Shown here in pieces: positions 28,485 through 38,348 of a DNA stretch of 64,000 nucleotides (position 1 is its first letter; each line of letters starts with the position of its first letter). The position numbers and the translations under genes were made by a program. This stretch comes from Phycisphaerae bacterium. GTDB lineage: Bacteria > Planctomycetota > Phycisphaerae > UBA1845. Under the pieces are notes generated by a model that saw only the letters and a program-made list of their open reading frames with translations, did no database searches and had not been told where the DNA came from. The stretch spans positions 62,001-126,000 of the forward strand of contig JAJDDW010000086.1 in assembly GCA_029260115.1 (NCBI GenBank), given 5' to 3'.

Positions 28485-31184
28485 TCAATCTTCATCCGCT
28501 AGCGTATCGGCTATTGGTGGATGAAGCGGATCAATTTTATCCGGGTTAATGTCCAATGTTTTTATCGCATCAGCCAATTTGCTTGGTTCGTATTGTCCAC
28601 GCTGGGCTAGCTGTTGCAGGGTGGCTAGGCATACGTATCGCGCATCGATTTCAAATAAATCGCGTAATTCCGCGCGCGCTTCACTTCGGCCAAACCCGTC
28701 CGTACCGAGCGAATAGATGCCTTGTGGCGTCCATTTAGAAACCATATCGGGTAGTGATTTCATATAATCACTCGTGGCAACGATAGGCCAGGGTTCGCTT
28801 TGTAGGGCTTCGGTAATATAAGGAATACGCGGCTCGTCGCTTGGGTGGAGCATGTTCCAGCGATCGCAGGCAACGGCGTCTCGGCGTAAACAATTGTAAC
28901 TGGTAACACTCCAAACATCGGCGGCGACATCGTACTGTTCGGCTAACATGTCCTGTGCTTTAATCGCTTCACGAAGAATCGCGCCGCTGCCGAATAAGTG
29001 GACGTGCGGCCCGCTAACGCTCTTTTTGGCTGTGCTAAACTTGTACATCCCTTTCAAAATGCCATCTTCGACGCCTTCGGGCATCGCGGGGTTTTGATAG
29101 GTTTCGTTGCCTACAGTGATGTAATAAAAAACAGGTTCGCGTTCGTGGTACATCCGGCGAATACCTTCGCGGACGATCACCGAAATTTCATAGCCAAACG
29201 CGGGGTCATAGCTGATTAGATTGGGAATCGTGCTAGAGAGTATATGGCTATGACCATCTTGATGTTGCAATCCTTCACCGGCTAGCGTGGTTCGTCCTGA
29301 AGTGCAGCCGACCATAAAGCCGCGTGCCCGTGCATCGCCACATGCCCATGCGAGATCGCCGATGCGCTGAAACCCGAACATGGAGTAAAAGAGGTAGAAG
29401 GGGATGGTGTTAATACCAAAGGTTACGTTAGCTGTGCCGGCAGCGAAAAATGATCCCATCGCACCAGCTTCGGTAATACCCTCTTCTAAAATCTGGCCAT
29501 CCGTACTCTCGCGATAATATAGCAGGAGGTGCGAATCTACTGGCTCGTATTGTTGCCCTGCATGGGCATAAATGCCAAATTTCCTAAACATGGCGTCCAT
29601 GCCAAACGTGCGGGCTTCGTCTGGAACGATGGGCACGATGAGCTTGCCATATTCCTTATCATCCATCAGCCGACTTAATAGGCGCACTATCATCATAGTC
29701 GTAGCCGCTTCACGCTCGCCAGACCCCGTTAGGAATTCATCGAAAGGCGAAGCGGCAGGGGGCTTTAAGGGAAGCGCGCGGACGCGACGTCGTGGGACAA
29801 ACCCGCCAAGCGCCTGGCGATGGGCCGCTAGATATTTGTACTCGTCAGAATCTTTGTCTGGGCGGAAAAATGGCGCTTCTTCGAGTTGGTCGTCTGCGAT
29901 GGGAATATCAAAACGATCACGGAAATGTCGCAATTCTTCGAGGTTGAGCTTTTTCTGTGAGTGGGTGACGTTGCGCCCTTCGCCAGCTTCGCCAAGCCCA
30001 TATCCTTTGATGGTGCGGGCCAGGATAACCGTTGGCTGTTCGTCTTGATCAGTTGCAGATTTATATGCGGTGTATATTTTGGCTGGATCGTGCCCACCCA
30101 GGCGAAGTCGTCGAATTTGATCGTCGGTAAGGTGTTCGACGAGACTGGCTAATTGAGGGTTTGTACCAAAAAACTTTTCTCGTGAATACGCCCCAGATTC
30201 GACGGAGAATTTTTGCCACTCGCCGTCGATCGTATTGTTCATCTGCGTGACCAGTTGCCCCTCGGTGTCATTTTCTAGGAGCGGATCCCAATCGCTTCCC
30301 CATATTACCTTGATGACATTCCATCCCGCGCCACGGAAAGCCCCTTCAAGCTCTTGTACGATGTTGCCATTGCCTCGGACCGGCCCGTCGAGCCGTTGCA
30401 GGTTGCAGTTGACTACGAATATGAGGTTGTCTAACTTCTCTCTCGCTGCCAGCGTAATCGCCCCGAGCGATTCCGGCTCGTCCATTTCGCCATCCCCCAG
30501 AAAAGCCCACACATGCGACTGAGAAGTATCTGCTAGTCCACGATCGTGAAGGTAGCGATTGAATCGCGCTTGGTAGATAGCTAGCAGCGACGACAATCCC
30601 ATGGATACCGTGGGGAATTCCCAGAAGTCTGGCATGAGCCAAGGATGGGGATAAGACGATAGCCCGCCACCGTCTGCTAATTCTCGGCGAAAGTTTACTA
30701 ATTGTTGGGTAGTTAAACGGTTCAGCATATAGGCGCGGGCGTAGATGCCCGGCGCGGCGTGACCTTGAAAATAAATCTGATCGCCGATTTGGTCTTTAAG
30801 ATGTCCGCGGAAAAAATGGTTGAACCCCACCTCCAACAGCGTCGCCGCAGAAGAATACGTCGAGATATGCCCACCGATACCAGGCGACTTTCTATTCGCG
30901 CGAACGACCATAGCCATCGCGTTCCAGCGAATGATGCTTTTGATGCGACGTTCTATCGCACGGTCTCCAGGGTAGGCTGCTTCGCGGTCGGCGTGGATCG
31001 TATTGAAGTAAGGTGTGTTTGCTGAAAACGGGGGGACTACGTCGTTGCGTTTGCCCCAGTCGATCAAACGATCGAGCAGATAGCGAGCGCGTTTTCGACC
31101 AGTCGTTGCAGTGACAGATTTTAGCGAATCAATCCATTCCTGCGTTTCCGTACGATCTACGTCTGTTATTGGGGTAGTAGCCAT
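28485..31184 (-). CDS. aceE: Pyruvate dehydrogenase E1 component, homodimeric
   Basis: An 899-aa thiamine-diphosphate enzyme that decarboxylates pyruvate and passes the acetyl group to the E2 lipoyl domain. The TPP/Mg site is AFLGDGEMDEPESLGAI followed by NCNLQRLDGPVRGNG; the active-site His region (HISTYSS, FFRGHLKDQIGDQIYFQGH) is present, as is the C-terminal transketolase-type domain. Length and order match the single-chain AceE of proteobacteria and actinobacteria rather than the alpha/beta form. E2 and E3 genes are not in the window. The ATG is at 31184, and the divergent flavoprotein gene begins about 170 bp away, so the two promoters share that interval. Confidence 0.97.
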   Translation of the reverse strand: MATTPITDVDRTETQEWIDSLKSVTATTGRKRARYLLDRLIDWGKRNDVVPPFSANTPYFNTIHADREAAYPGDRAIERRIKSIIRWNAMAMVVRANRKSPGIGGHISTYSSAATLLEVGFNHFFRGHLKDQIGDQIYFQGHAAPGIYARAYMLNRLTTQQLVNFRRELADGGGLSSYPHPWLMPDFWEFPTVSMGLSSLLAIYQARFNRYLHDRGLADTSQSHVWAFLGDGEMDEPESLGAITLAAREKLDNLIFVVNCNLQRLDGPVRGNGNIVQELEGAFRGAGWNVIKVIWGSDWDPLLENDTEGQLVTQMNNTIDGEWQKFSVESGAYSREKFFGTNPQLASLVEHLTDDQIRRLRLGGHDPAKIYTAYKSATDQDEQPTVILARTIKGYGLGEAGEGRNVTHSQKKLNLEELRHFRDRFDIPIADDQLEEAPFFRPDKDSDEYKYLAAHRQALGGFVPRRRVRALPLKPPAASPFDEFLTGSGEREAATTMMIVRLLSRLMDDKEYGKLIVPIVPDEARTFGMDAMFRKFGIYAHAGQQYEPVDSHLLLYYRESTDGQILEEGITEAGAMGSFFAAGTANVTFGINTIPFYLFYSMFGFQRIGDLAWACGDARARGFMVGCTSGRTTLAGEGLQHQDGHSHILSSTIPNLISYDPAFGYEISVIVREGIRRMYHEREPVFYYITVGNETYQNPAMPEGVEDGILKGMYKFSTAKKSVSGPHVHLFGSGAILREAIKAQDMLAEQYDVAADVWSVTSYNCLRRDAVACDRWNMLHPSDEPRIPYITEALQSEPWPIVATSDYMKSLPDMVSKWTPQGIYSLGTDGFGRSEARAELRDLFEIDARYVCLATLQQLAQRGQYEPSKLADAIKTLDINPDKIDPLHPPIADTLADED

Positions 31185-31350
31185 ACGTTAATTATATCTC
31201 AATCGCACCCAAGTCGCCAGCCCCTAAGGCGAATGGCGGTGATCTGAACACAAGTTTGATACGCCCATAACGCATCAGGTCATGAGAGCTGCGAAATTAG
31301 CAATATGATTGTTTGTGCCCTTCATCGCTGTTTCCAGTATCATTAGCGGC

Positions 31351-32601
31351 GTGGCAACAGATAGCCAGCCAGTCATGATAGACGTAGCCGTTGTCGGTGG
31401 TGGTGCCGCTGGCTTGGCGTCTGCTATTTTCACAGCCCGGCGTGCGCCTCAGGCTAAGATTGTCGTGCTAGACGGTGCCACAAAAATAGGTGCTAAAATT
31501 TTGATCGCAGGCGGAGGGCGGTGCAACGTCACTAATCAAGAAGTTGGCGCCATGGATTACTGCGGGGGAATCCCTACTTTTATCAAACGGGTGTTAGGCA
31601 AATTTTCTGTAGAAAACACGATTGCTTTCTTTCGTGAGATCGGTGTTGATCTCAAAGTCGAAGAGCACGGAAAACTTTTCCCAACGACCAACAGGGCACG
31701 CACCGTTTTGGATGCGCTCTTGATGGAGGCTCGTCGTTGCGGCGTGAGTATTCGCTGTGGGCAACGGGTTACAAGTGTTCAGCCATGCGACGGCGGTTTT
31801 CAAATTCAAACTTCGGACGAGACACTATATGCTCGAAAAGTTGTCTTAGCCGCTGGCGGCCGAGCTATGCCTAAGACGGGCAGTGACGGGTCGGGGTATG
31901 AATTGGCGGCGCGCCTGGGACATGCGCTTGTGCCCGTGACTCCGGCGTTAGTTCCATTATGTCTTAATGGTGAATTCCATACGCCGCTATCGGGGATTGC
32001 TCACGACGTAGAAATCATGGTGCAAGTTGATGGCGTTAAGCCGGTTCGCATTCATGGGGCTTTGTTATGGACTCACTTCGGCGTGAGTGGTCCTGTGGTC
32101 TTAGATGCTTCTCGCCATTGGCATCGTGCCCGATTAGATAATAGAGCGGTCGGTATGACGATGAACATACTACCGGGCAAAGACTTTTCCGCGATTGAAC
32201 GGTTATTACTTGATCTCGCTGCCGAGAAACCGAAATCGAGCTTGAAAAATGTGTTGCCACGTCTGTTGCCGGCTAGGGTCGCTGAGGCGATCTTACATGA
32301 ACTCCTGATCGAAAGCGATTTGGTCATGTCTCATTTGCCCAAAGACGTGCGCCGCAAACTTGTACACGCGCTATCAGCCTGGCCATTGCCCGTTCGGGAC
32401 AGTCGAGGCTATGCCCATGCCGAAGTTACGGCCGGTGGTGTTCCGTTGTCAGAGATTCAACCTAAAACTATGGCTTCGCGGAAGTGTCCGGGGTTGTTTT
32501 TAATTGGCGAAATACTCGATGTCGACGGCCGTATTGGCGGATTTAACTTTCAGTGGGCGTGGTCAACTGCTTACGTAGCCAGTGCAGGCCTCACGTCCTA
32601 G
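31351..32601 (+). CDS. FAD-dependent oxidoreductase, HI0933/BaiN-like
   Basis: A protein of about 416 aa. The FAD-binding motif is DVAVVGGGAAGLASAIF near the N-terminus, a GGGRCNVTNQ segment follows, and the C-terminus carries the family signature GLFLIGEILDVDGRIGGFNFQ. The middle holds an inserted domain typical of this flavoprotein family. Possible starts are TTG 31309, GTG 31351 and ATG 31375; the Rossmann motif begins right after the last, and none has a good Shine-Dalgarno, so the exact start is open. Some relatives reduce conjugated double bonds in steroids or other lipids, but the substrate here is unknown. Confidence 0.88.
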   Translation: MATDSQPVMIDVAVVGGGAAGLASAIFTARRAPQAKIVVLDGATKIGAKILIAGGGRCNVTNQEVGAMDYCGGIPTFIKRVLGKFSVENTIAFFREIGVDLKVEEHGKLFPTTNRARTVLDALLMEARRCGVSIRCGQRVTSVQPCDGGFQIQTSDETLYARKVVLAAGGRAMPKTGSDGSGYELAARLGHALVPVTPALVPLCLNGEFHTPLSGIAHDVEIMVQVDGVKPVRIHGALLWTHFGVSGPVVLDASRHWHRARLDNRAVGMTMNILPGKDFSAIERLLLDLAAEKPKSSLKNVLPRLLPARVAEAILHELLIESDLVMSHLPKDVRRKLVHALSAWPLPVRDSRGYAHAEVTAGGVPLSEIQPKTMASRKCPGLFLIGEILDVDGRIGGFNFQWAWSTAYVASAGLTS

Positions 32602-32888
32602 ATGGATTGAAGGGCTTTTCATCATGGGCCTATATTAGTTCGCAAGTAGACGATTTTTTCACATGAATGTGATACGCCTGGTATGCCAAGTGCTAGAGTA
32701 GATGAGTGATCGCACCCTGTTGTGTGACACCAATGGCAAGCAGGGTGCTGAATAGTCATAAGTGACGTCTGTCAGTGGTGTAGGCCTATTTCAGGCAATT
32801 GTCTTACAATTGTCGGTCACCCCAGCTGGCTCGCGAATCTCTAGGTGCAATAGCGCCTGTGATTAGTTAAAGTCGGGTAGTGAGTGAT

Positions 32889-34850
32889 ATGAGTGCGCTC
32901 AAATCCATTATCGAAGTTTCAGTTACGGTTAGCCTCATTCTATGTTCAGCGGCATTTGCACAATCTCCTGCTGAGATAAGTTGCAAAACATGCCACACGC
33001 GCTCACCACAAAAAAGCGGCTATCGGGAAGCATTGGACAGTTCAATTCATCGCGATATGGATTGCACTGATTGTCATACGTCCATATCTTTGGACGAAAT
33101 TGATCCCACTTCGCCGCGCTCACATGGTGGCGAGGTGCCTCCGGTGTCGTGTGGTGACTGCCATGAAGATGAGGGCGAACGTTATATTAAACATGGACGA
33201 CTTAGAGTTGGCACCGATCCGGACATCCCGCGATGTTCTGAATGTCACGGGACGCATGATATACGCCCCGTAAGCGATGAGCTATCTCGTGTACACCCCA
33301 ACAATTTGCCAGCTACATGTATGGCTTGTCATACGAATGTAAACCTAATCAAGGATCATCACATATTAAGAGGAGAGCCAATAAAACTATACGAGGGCAG
33401 TATTCATGGTAGGGCGATCAATGGTCAATCGCGGGTGGCTGCTACTTGTATCGATTGTCACTCGCCGCAAAGCGAGAGTGAGCAGCCTAGCGCCCATCGG
33501 ATTCTAAGCCCTACTGATCCGGAATCGAGTGTCAACCATTTTAAAGTACCTACAACATGTGGGAGGTGCCATAAGACCGTCGCTGAGGACTACCTAGCAG
33601 GGGTACATGGTCAGCTTGTTTTGCGGGGCGATCAGGACGCCCCAGTTTGCACGCATTGTCACGGTGAACACGGCATATTACCCGTGTCAGATATGCGTTC
33701 TCCGGTAAGTGCGGCTAGGCTTACGCAAGCAACGTGTGCGCCCTGTCATGAATCTGTAGCTCTAAATGAAAGATTCGGAGTCGCTGCTGGAAAGTTGCCT
33801 TCTTATGTCGATTCTTATCACGGCTATAAACGAAAGGGGAGCGATGTACACGTAGCCAATTGTTCCTCTTGCCACGGTGCTCACCGCATCTTGCCACACA
33901 CAGACAAAAACTCGTCGATTCATCCTGACAATCTACAATATACGTGCGGGGAATGTCATCCAGGCATTTCATCGGTCATGGCGAATTCTTCGATTCATGG
34001 TCCTGGGTTAGGGGAAGTGTACGGATGGCCCCAGTTGATTGCGAAGGTATATAAGTGGCTTATAGTCATGACCATAGGTTTCATGCTCATTCACAATTTC
34101 GCCCACTGGCTACGTCATACGAAGCTCCGCGCTAAGGGTGACTGCGTTGTCCGTATGACGGCAGGAGAGGTAACTCAACATTGGGTACTCATGTTATCCT
34201 TTACGGTCCTGGTATTAACAGGATTTTCTCTGCGATTTTCGGATGCTTGGTGGGTTCAGATGTTATTTGGTTGGGGGGGCGGCGCAGGTTTTCTTATTCG
34301 CGGGACGATCCACCGAGTTGCGGCTGTTGTTTTCATTATCTGTGGTTGCTGGCATGTGCTGTATTTATGTACGAAGCCTGGCCGATCATGGTTACGAGAT
34401 ATGATGGGTTCCACGCGTGATCTGTTAGATATGTATAACCATGTATTATTTTTCCTAGGTCTCCGTAGCAAACCACCTTCCTTTCGTCGCTTCAGTTACA
34501 TGGAGAAGTTAGAATACTGGGCGCTCATCTGGGGGTCTGGCGTCATGGCATTAACAGGTATCATTCTTTCATATGAGAACTTTTTTACGGAACGCTGGAA
34601 TCTCAGCAAAGTCATTCTCGATGTATCTCAGGTTATTCACTATTACGAAGCATGGCTGGCCACTTTGGCTATATTAGTTTGGCACATTTACGCCACTGTG
34701 TTTAGCCCTTCTGTGTATCCCATGAACCCCGCATGGCTCAAGGGAGAGATGCCCAAGGATATGTACGAAGAGGAGCATCCGGCCGCACCGGGGCTTGAGG
34801 CAACCGCGGATAAAACTCGCCCACAATCAGACGACGCGAATCCAGATTAG
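32889..34850 (+). CDS. Multihaem cytochrome c fused to a membrane cytochrome b
   Basis: A 653-aa protein with signal peptide (MSALKSIIEV ... SAAFAQS). ATG 32889 is preferred over GTG 32880. The periplasmic part has eleven CxxCH haem-c motifs: CKTCH, CTDCH, CGDCH, CSECH, CMACH, CIDCH, CGRCH, CTHCH, CAPCH, CSSCH and CGECH. After about residue 385, five membrane spans with conserved His (IHNFAHW, TQHW, IHRVAAV, CWHVLYL, VIHYYEAW, LVWHIYA) form a cytochrome b561/NapC-hydrogenase-type quinol domain. The protein should therefore carry electrons between the quinone pool and periplasmic acceptors in one polypeptide. It stands alone, with no reductase or assembly genes beside it. Confidence 0.92.
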   Translation: MSALKSIIEVSVTVSLILCSAAFAQSPAEISCKTCHTRSPQKSGYREALDSSIHRDMDCTDCHTSISLDEIDPTSPRSHGGEVPPVSCGDCHEDEGERYIKHGRLRVGTDPDIPRCSECHGTHDIRPVSDELSRVHPNNLPATCMACHTNVNLIKDHHILRGEPIKLYEGSIHGRAINGQSRVAATCIDCHSPQSESEQPSAHRILSPTDPESSVNHFKVPTTCGRCHKTVAEDYLAGVHGQLVLRGDQDAPVCTHCHGEHGILPVSDMRSPVSAARLTQATCAPCHESVALNERFGVAAGKLPSYVDSYHGYKRKGSDVHVANCSSCHGAHRILPHTDKNSSIHPDNLQYTCGECHPGISSVMANSSIHGPGLGEVYGWPQLIAKVYKWLIVMTIGFMLIHNFAHWLRHTKLRAKGDCVVRMTAGEVTQHWVLMLSFTVLVLTGFSLRFSDAWWVQMLFGWGGGAGFLIRGTIHRVAAVVFIICGCWHVLYLCTKPGRSWLRDMMGSTRDLLDMYNHVLFFLGLRSKPPSFRRFSYMEKLEYWALIWGSGVMALTGIILSYENFFTERWNLSKVILDVSQVIHYYEAWLATLAILVWHIYATVFSPSVYPMNPAWLKGEMPKDMYEEEHPAAPGLEATADKTRPQSDDANPD

Positions 34851-35433
34851 CGCGGTGCATTATTCAATCATCATAGGCCACGTTAGCTACTGGTGGATGA
34901 GTCATCTTGCGATATTACGTAAGAAATTTGGAGCCAATAAAACGACGTGACGAGCACGAAATTATCGACCGGTGTGACTTCGCCTACTGGCGTATCAAGA
35001 TGACACACCGTAGGCACCGAAATGACTAAATAGAATGGCCATGCGTAACCTCCCCATTTGTATCGACAGCGATGGCGTTGTTCTTGTTGACGACGAAAAA
35101 GCAATACATATTAACGTGGGTACACTACCTACATCGATCGTCCGGTTAGCTATCGAGACTTGAATTTCGTCGCATCATCGCGCACTTGAAGCGGTGAATG
35201 AGTTAGGCTCCTCAATCTTTAAATCGCTGGTAGCGGGTGGCATGTGGCCTATTCGATCATCAAGACGGGTGAGTTGCGAACTAAGTTGACATCCCTCATT
35301 TAGGGACTATTTTTTCCCATGACTGAATTTGAGACGTCTTAATCCGTGAATATGTATGCGTAGCGCGTGGACTAGCGTGAGATGGGCTGAAGATGCACGA
35401 AATGAAACTTAAATTTTTGTAGGGGAGTAGATC
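34851..35433. other. Gap with no recognised gene
   Basis: About 580 bp. A 40-codon plus-strand frame at 35041-35163 and a 73-codon minus-strand frame lack family resemblance and Shine-Dalgarno sites. CCCT-CATTT-AGGG at about 35293-35305 followed by ACTATTTTTT could be a weak terminator. The DinB promoter should lie at the right end. Confidence 0.45.
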
Positions 35434-35922
35434 ATGACAGGGAAAGATGCGATCAAGAATACAATTAGCAATGCCCAAGAAATTATGATGGCTTACGTGG
35501 GAGATCTGACGGATGCGGATTTGATGGTTCGACCGACAGCAGGCGTAAATCATGTGGCCTGGCAGTTGGGGCATTTGGTTGTTGCAGAAAATCAAATGCT
35601 ATCTGGCGTTGGGGTATCTATGCCCGCGCTGCCGGATGGCTTCGCCGAAGCGTATACTAAGGAAACATCTACATCTGACGATCCCGCTAAGTTTCACAAA
35701 AAGCAAGAGCTACTAGCCGCCCTTCAATCGCAGCGAGACGGCACACTTTCATCGTTAGAATCAGCCAGTGACGATGATCTAAACAAGCCGTCACCGGAAT
35801 CCATGCAGGCTTACGCCAAAAACATTGGCGAAATATACAACATGATCGGCATACACATTCTCATGCACCTGGGGCAGTTCGTGCCTGTCAGGCGCATGCA
35901 AAATAAGCCGATTACCATTTAG
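35434..35922 (+). CDS. DinB-like four-helix protein
   Basis: A 162-aa protein with GGGGAG 8 bp before the ATG. The sequence fits the DinB/YfiT four-helix fold: NHVAWQLGHLVVAENQML in helix 2 and IGIHILMHLGQFVPVRR in helix 4. Three His residues, at the GVNHVAWQLGH and IHILMHLGQ positions, are suited to metal binding. Members are often thiol-S-transferases or stress-induced proteins of unknown reaction; nothing nearby points to a substrate. It is a single-gene unit followed by palindromic repeats. Confidence 0.85.
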   Translation: MTGKDAIKNTISNAQEIMMAYVGDLTDADLMVRPTAGVNHVAWQLGHLVVAENQMLSGVGVSMPALPDGFAEAYTKETSTSDDPAKFHKKQELLAALQSQRDGTLSSLESASDDDLNKPSPESMQAYAKNIGEIYNMIGIHILMHLGQFVPVRRMQNKPITI

Positions 35923-35935
35923 GTTTTAGATTACC

Positions 35936-35960
35936 GAGCCGCGGGCTACAGCCCGCGCGG
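35936..35960. repeat. REP-like palindrome, copy 1
   Basis: GAGCCGCGGGCTACAGCCCGCGCGG forms a strong GCGGGCT/AGCCCGC hairpin 13 bp after the DinB stop. A near-identical copy lies at 37066-37090 after pyrD (22 of 25 bases the same), and a partial arm follows at 35971-35984. Such GC-rich palindromes behave as REP elements and may stop transcription or protect 3' ends. Confidence 0.7.
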
Positions 35961-35970
35961 TCTTGCAAGT

Positions 35971-36022
35971 GTAAGCCCGCGCGGATGCCCCATTCTTCGG
36001 CTACTCCTGAAGGGAGGGTGAA
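35971..36022. repeat. GC-rich dispersed repeat, copy A
   Basis: This stretch (GCGGATGCCCCATTCTTCGG, then CTCCTGAAGGGAGGGTGAAG) resembles 39973-40032 closely over about 45 bases. It overlaps the region upstream of the pyrD start I chose, which is one reason to reject the longer pyrD frame beginning at 35985. Confidence 0.5.
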
Positions 36023-36092
36023 GTGTGGGTGTCATTTTGTATTTTGTGAGTCTGTATTGACAGCGGCTACAATTACCCCGATCGTGCCCAGC

Positions 36093-37040
36093 ATGGCTAA
36101 CGAACCTACATCTCCGCAAGCGGTTGATCTTTCCGTAGACCTCGCCGGAATAAAACTGGCCACCCCCGTCATGACCGCTTCGGGCACCAGCGGTTATGGC
36201 CCGGAATACGCCGAATACATGGACCTCCGTAAACTCGGTGCGTTTGTGACCAAAGCCGTCTCGCCTGAGCCGCGCAAAGGCAACCCGCCCGAACGCACCG
36301 TAGAAACGCGCGGCGGCATGTTAAACGCCATCGGCTTAGCCAACCTGGGCCTAGAAGGGTTCGTCACAGAAAAAGTACCCTTCATCCAAGAATTGGGCAT
36401 CCCGACTATTGTTAATGTCGTGGGCCATTGCCTGGAAGATTATCGAAAAGTTTGCCAAAGACTCGACGAAATTAATTGCATCACCGCCCTAGAGTTGAAC
36501 GTCTCGTGCCCAAATGTCGCAGACGGATTAGACTTTGGCACCGACCCGGTTCGACTACGCAAGCTGCTCGACGACGTGCGCCCGCTAGTGAAAAGGGCGA
36601 AGCTCATTGTTAAACTTTCTCCCAACGTGACTGATATCACCACGACAGCCAGGGCTGCGGTAGAAGGCGGTGTCGATGCCTTGTCACTAATAAACACCAT
36701 CCCAGGCATGGCCATTAACGTAGACACCTGGAAGCCTATCCTGGCTAATCGCACCGGGGGATTATCAGGCCCCGCCGTCAAACCCATCGCCATTCGCATG
36801 GTCAATCAGGTCTACGAAGCCGTCGCCCGCGACGCCAACATCCCCATCATTGGCATGGGCGGGATTTCCGATTGGCGCGACGCGGTAGAGTTTCTACTAG
36901 CAGGGGCAACAGCTTTGGCGGTAGGCACAGCCCTATTCGTCGACCCTAGAGTGCCCATCCACATTTGTGACGGCCTAACCGCCTACCTACAAAAACGCGG
37001 GCTATCTACGGTGAAAGAAATCATCGGCAAGTTGCGATAG
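36093..37040 (+). CDS. pyrD: Dihydroorotate dehydrogenase (class 1B catalytic subunit)
   Basis: A 315-aa flavoenzyme oxidising dihydroorotate to orotate in pyrimidine synthesis. ATG 36093 (MANEPTSPQ) gives the usual length; the frame is open from 35985, but that extension is Cys-rich and repeat-derived. Seen are the FMN/substrate segments TASGTSGYG, FVTKAVS (Lys54) and NAIGLANLG, the catalytic loop ELNVSCPNV with Cys139 as base (class 1), and IGMGGISDWRDAVEFLLAGA with TALAVGTALF for phosphate binding. Class 1B enzymes pair with PyrK, which is not in the window. REP-like palindromes flank the gene on both sides. Confidence 0.96.
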   Translation: MANEPTSPQAVDLSVDLAGIKLATPVMTASGTSGYGPEYAEYMDLRKLGAFVTKAVSPEPRKGNPPERTVETRGGMLNAIGLANLGLEGFVTEKVPFIQELGIPTIVNVVGHCLEDYRKVCQRLDEINCITALELNVSCPNVADGLDFGTDPVRLRKLLDDVRPLVKRAKLIVKLSPNVTDITTTARAAVEGGVDALSLINTIPGMAINVDTWKPILANRTGGLSGPAVKPIAIRMVNQVYEAVARDANIPIIGMGGISDWRDAVEFLLAGATALAVGTALFVDPRVPIHICDGLTAYLQKRGLSTVKEIIGKLR

Positions 37041-37065
37041 AACGCCAATGATGGCATTTCTTCAT

Positions 37066-37090
37066 GAGCCGCGGGCTTCAGCCTGCGCGG
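37066..37090. repeat. REP-like palindrome, copy 2
   Basis: GAGCCGCGGGCTTCAGCCTGCGCGG, 25 bp after the pyrD stop. It differs from copy 1 at three positions, one of which (CCC to CCT) changes a stem base to a G-T pair. It may form the 3' end of the pyrD transcript. Confidence 0.7.
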
Positions 37091-37347
37091 ACGCGGATCA
37101 TAATGACACCATCGAATACTGGCATGGGACGTGAATTAAGCATACGGTAGTTTAGTTTGGCCACCACAATAGTTGCCCTCGTATATGCCCCTCTGATCTC
37201 AATGCTGCTGTATTGTCCAAATTATCGGACTTGCACCCAGATACCGGACTAATAAGGACATTTTCAAGTGGCTTACAACTCCCCGGGATTCGATAGTAAT
37301 ACTGCAGTCTATGAGTCGTTGGCGCATATATAAGAATGTAACATGTT
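37091..37347. other. Intergenic region before the SprA-like gene
   Basis: No gene or strong signal seen. The SprA-like frame opens with TTG at 37348 without a Shine-Dalgarno; no in-frame ATG exists nearby. Confidence 0.4.
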
Positions 37348-38250
37348 TTGATTGGCGCAATAGCAGACAACAACACGTTCCTAGCTGCTTTGTTTGGCGG
37401 CGCAGGCGTAGCTGGGCCATTGGCTGCCCGTCGGTCGCACGGTGCGCAATCGCCTCAAGAAAATAACCAATCATCGCAACCTGCGCTGCCCGTTGATACC
37501 GTCGAGATTTCAGACGCAGGCCGGCGTTTGAGCAAAGCCACCCAAGCAGGTCGTCCAGTTCAAGCACCAGGCCGAATTCCGTCGCAGGAAAAAAGTGAAA
37601 TCTCAAAGTCAGCCACTGACCCTCATGCAAACGCATCAGCCATCAGAGCGATAAATGGTGACAACGAGTTGTCTCAAGAAGAAGAGACCTCAGTCCGTAA
37701 GCTAAAAGAGAGTGACCGTGAAGTACGCCGACACGAGCAGGCCCACAAGTCCGCAGCCGGGGGGGTAGCCACCGGCGGACCAACCTTTGAATTTCAATCA
37801 GGCCCGGATGGAAAGCAGTACGCCGTTGGTGGTGAGGTAAACATTGACACCTCGCCAGTATCCGGCGACCCGCAGGCCACCATTCGTAAAATGCAGCAAG
37901 TCCGCCGTGCAGCCCTCGCCCCAGCAAGCCCATCCGGACAAGACCGCGCCGTCGCATCCCAAGCTGCCGCCGCCGAGCAGAAAGCCAGGGCGGAGTTAGC
38001 TAAGCAAAGGCAAACATCATCCGAAGCCCAAAGCAGCACCGCAGCGTCTGAAGTTGGTAAGGACAAAAGCGATATAGAAGCATCAGCCGCTGTAACCTAT
38101 GCGGCCGAAAGCGAGGTCTCAGCCACCCAGATTTCAACCGCCACGGCCAACCGCGCAAGTGAAATAGTTTCAGCCAGTGCCACAACCTTTCAGACTCCCA
38201 AGCTTTTATCTTCCGGAAAAATCGGCAGCATCTTCAACGCCGTAGCCTAA
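37348..38250 (+). CDS. SprA-related putative zinc metalloprotease
   Basis: A 300-aa protein. The core (about residues 115-210) has the SprA-related family features: [18 protein letters not shown] with a HEQAH zinc-type motif at 129-133, then [18 protein letters not shown] and the segment [14 protein letters not shown], and [22 protein letters not shown]- and C-terminal thirds are low-complexity Ala/Ser/Gln-rich and probably disordered. The start is uncertain (TTG, no Shine-Dalgarno). The family is widespread, and its peptidase activity is predicted rather than proven. Confidence 0.85.
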   Translation: MIGAIADNNTFLAALFGGAGVAGPLAARRSHGAQSPQENNQSSQPALPVDTVEISDAGRRLSKATQAGRPVQAPGRIPSQEKSEISKSATDPHANASAIRAINGDNELSQEEETSVRKLKESDREVRRHEQAHKSAAGGVATGGPTFEFQSGPDGKQYAVGGEVNIDTSPVSGDPQATIRKMQQVRRAALAPASPSGQDRAVASQAAAAEQKARAELAKQRQTSSEAQSSTAASEVGKDKSDIEASAAVTYAAESEVSATQISTATANRASEIVSASATTFQTPKLLSSGKIGSIFNAVA

Positions 38251-38348
38251 TAAGATTCCAAGAATTCCGTCATGCCCATGCAGTGCAAAGTCCTCAGGTT
38301 TAGGGTGACGTAGCGCACTGAAATTGATCTTACAAATAGCTGCGGAGC

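Noticed and set aside
29572-30048. 158-codon plus-strand frame
   Set aside because: Antisense to aceE, which is conserved across this stretch.
32712-32748. GCACCCTG ... CAGGGTGC 8-bp inverted repeat with a 21-nt loop
   Set aside because: Short stem with a long loop and no U-tract between the flavoprotein and cytochrome genes. Too weak to call as a terminator or operator.
35041-35163. 40-codon plus-strand frame (MRNLPICIDSDGVVLVDDEK)
   Set aside because: Too short, no Shine-Dalgarno and no recognised family.
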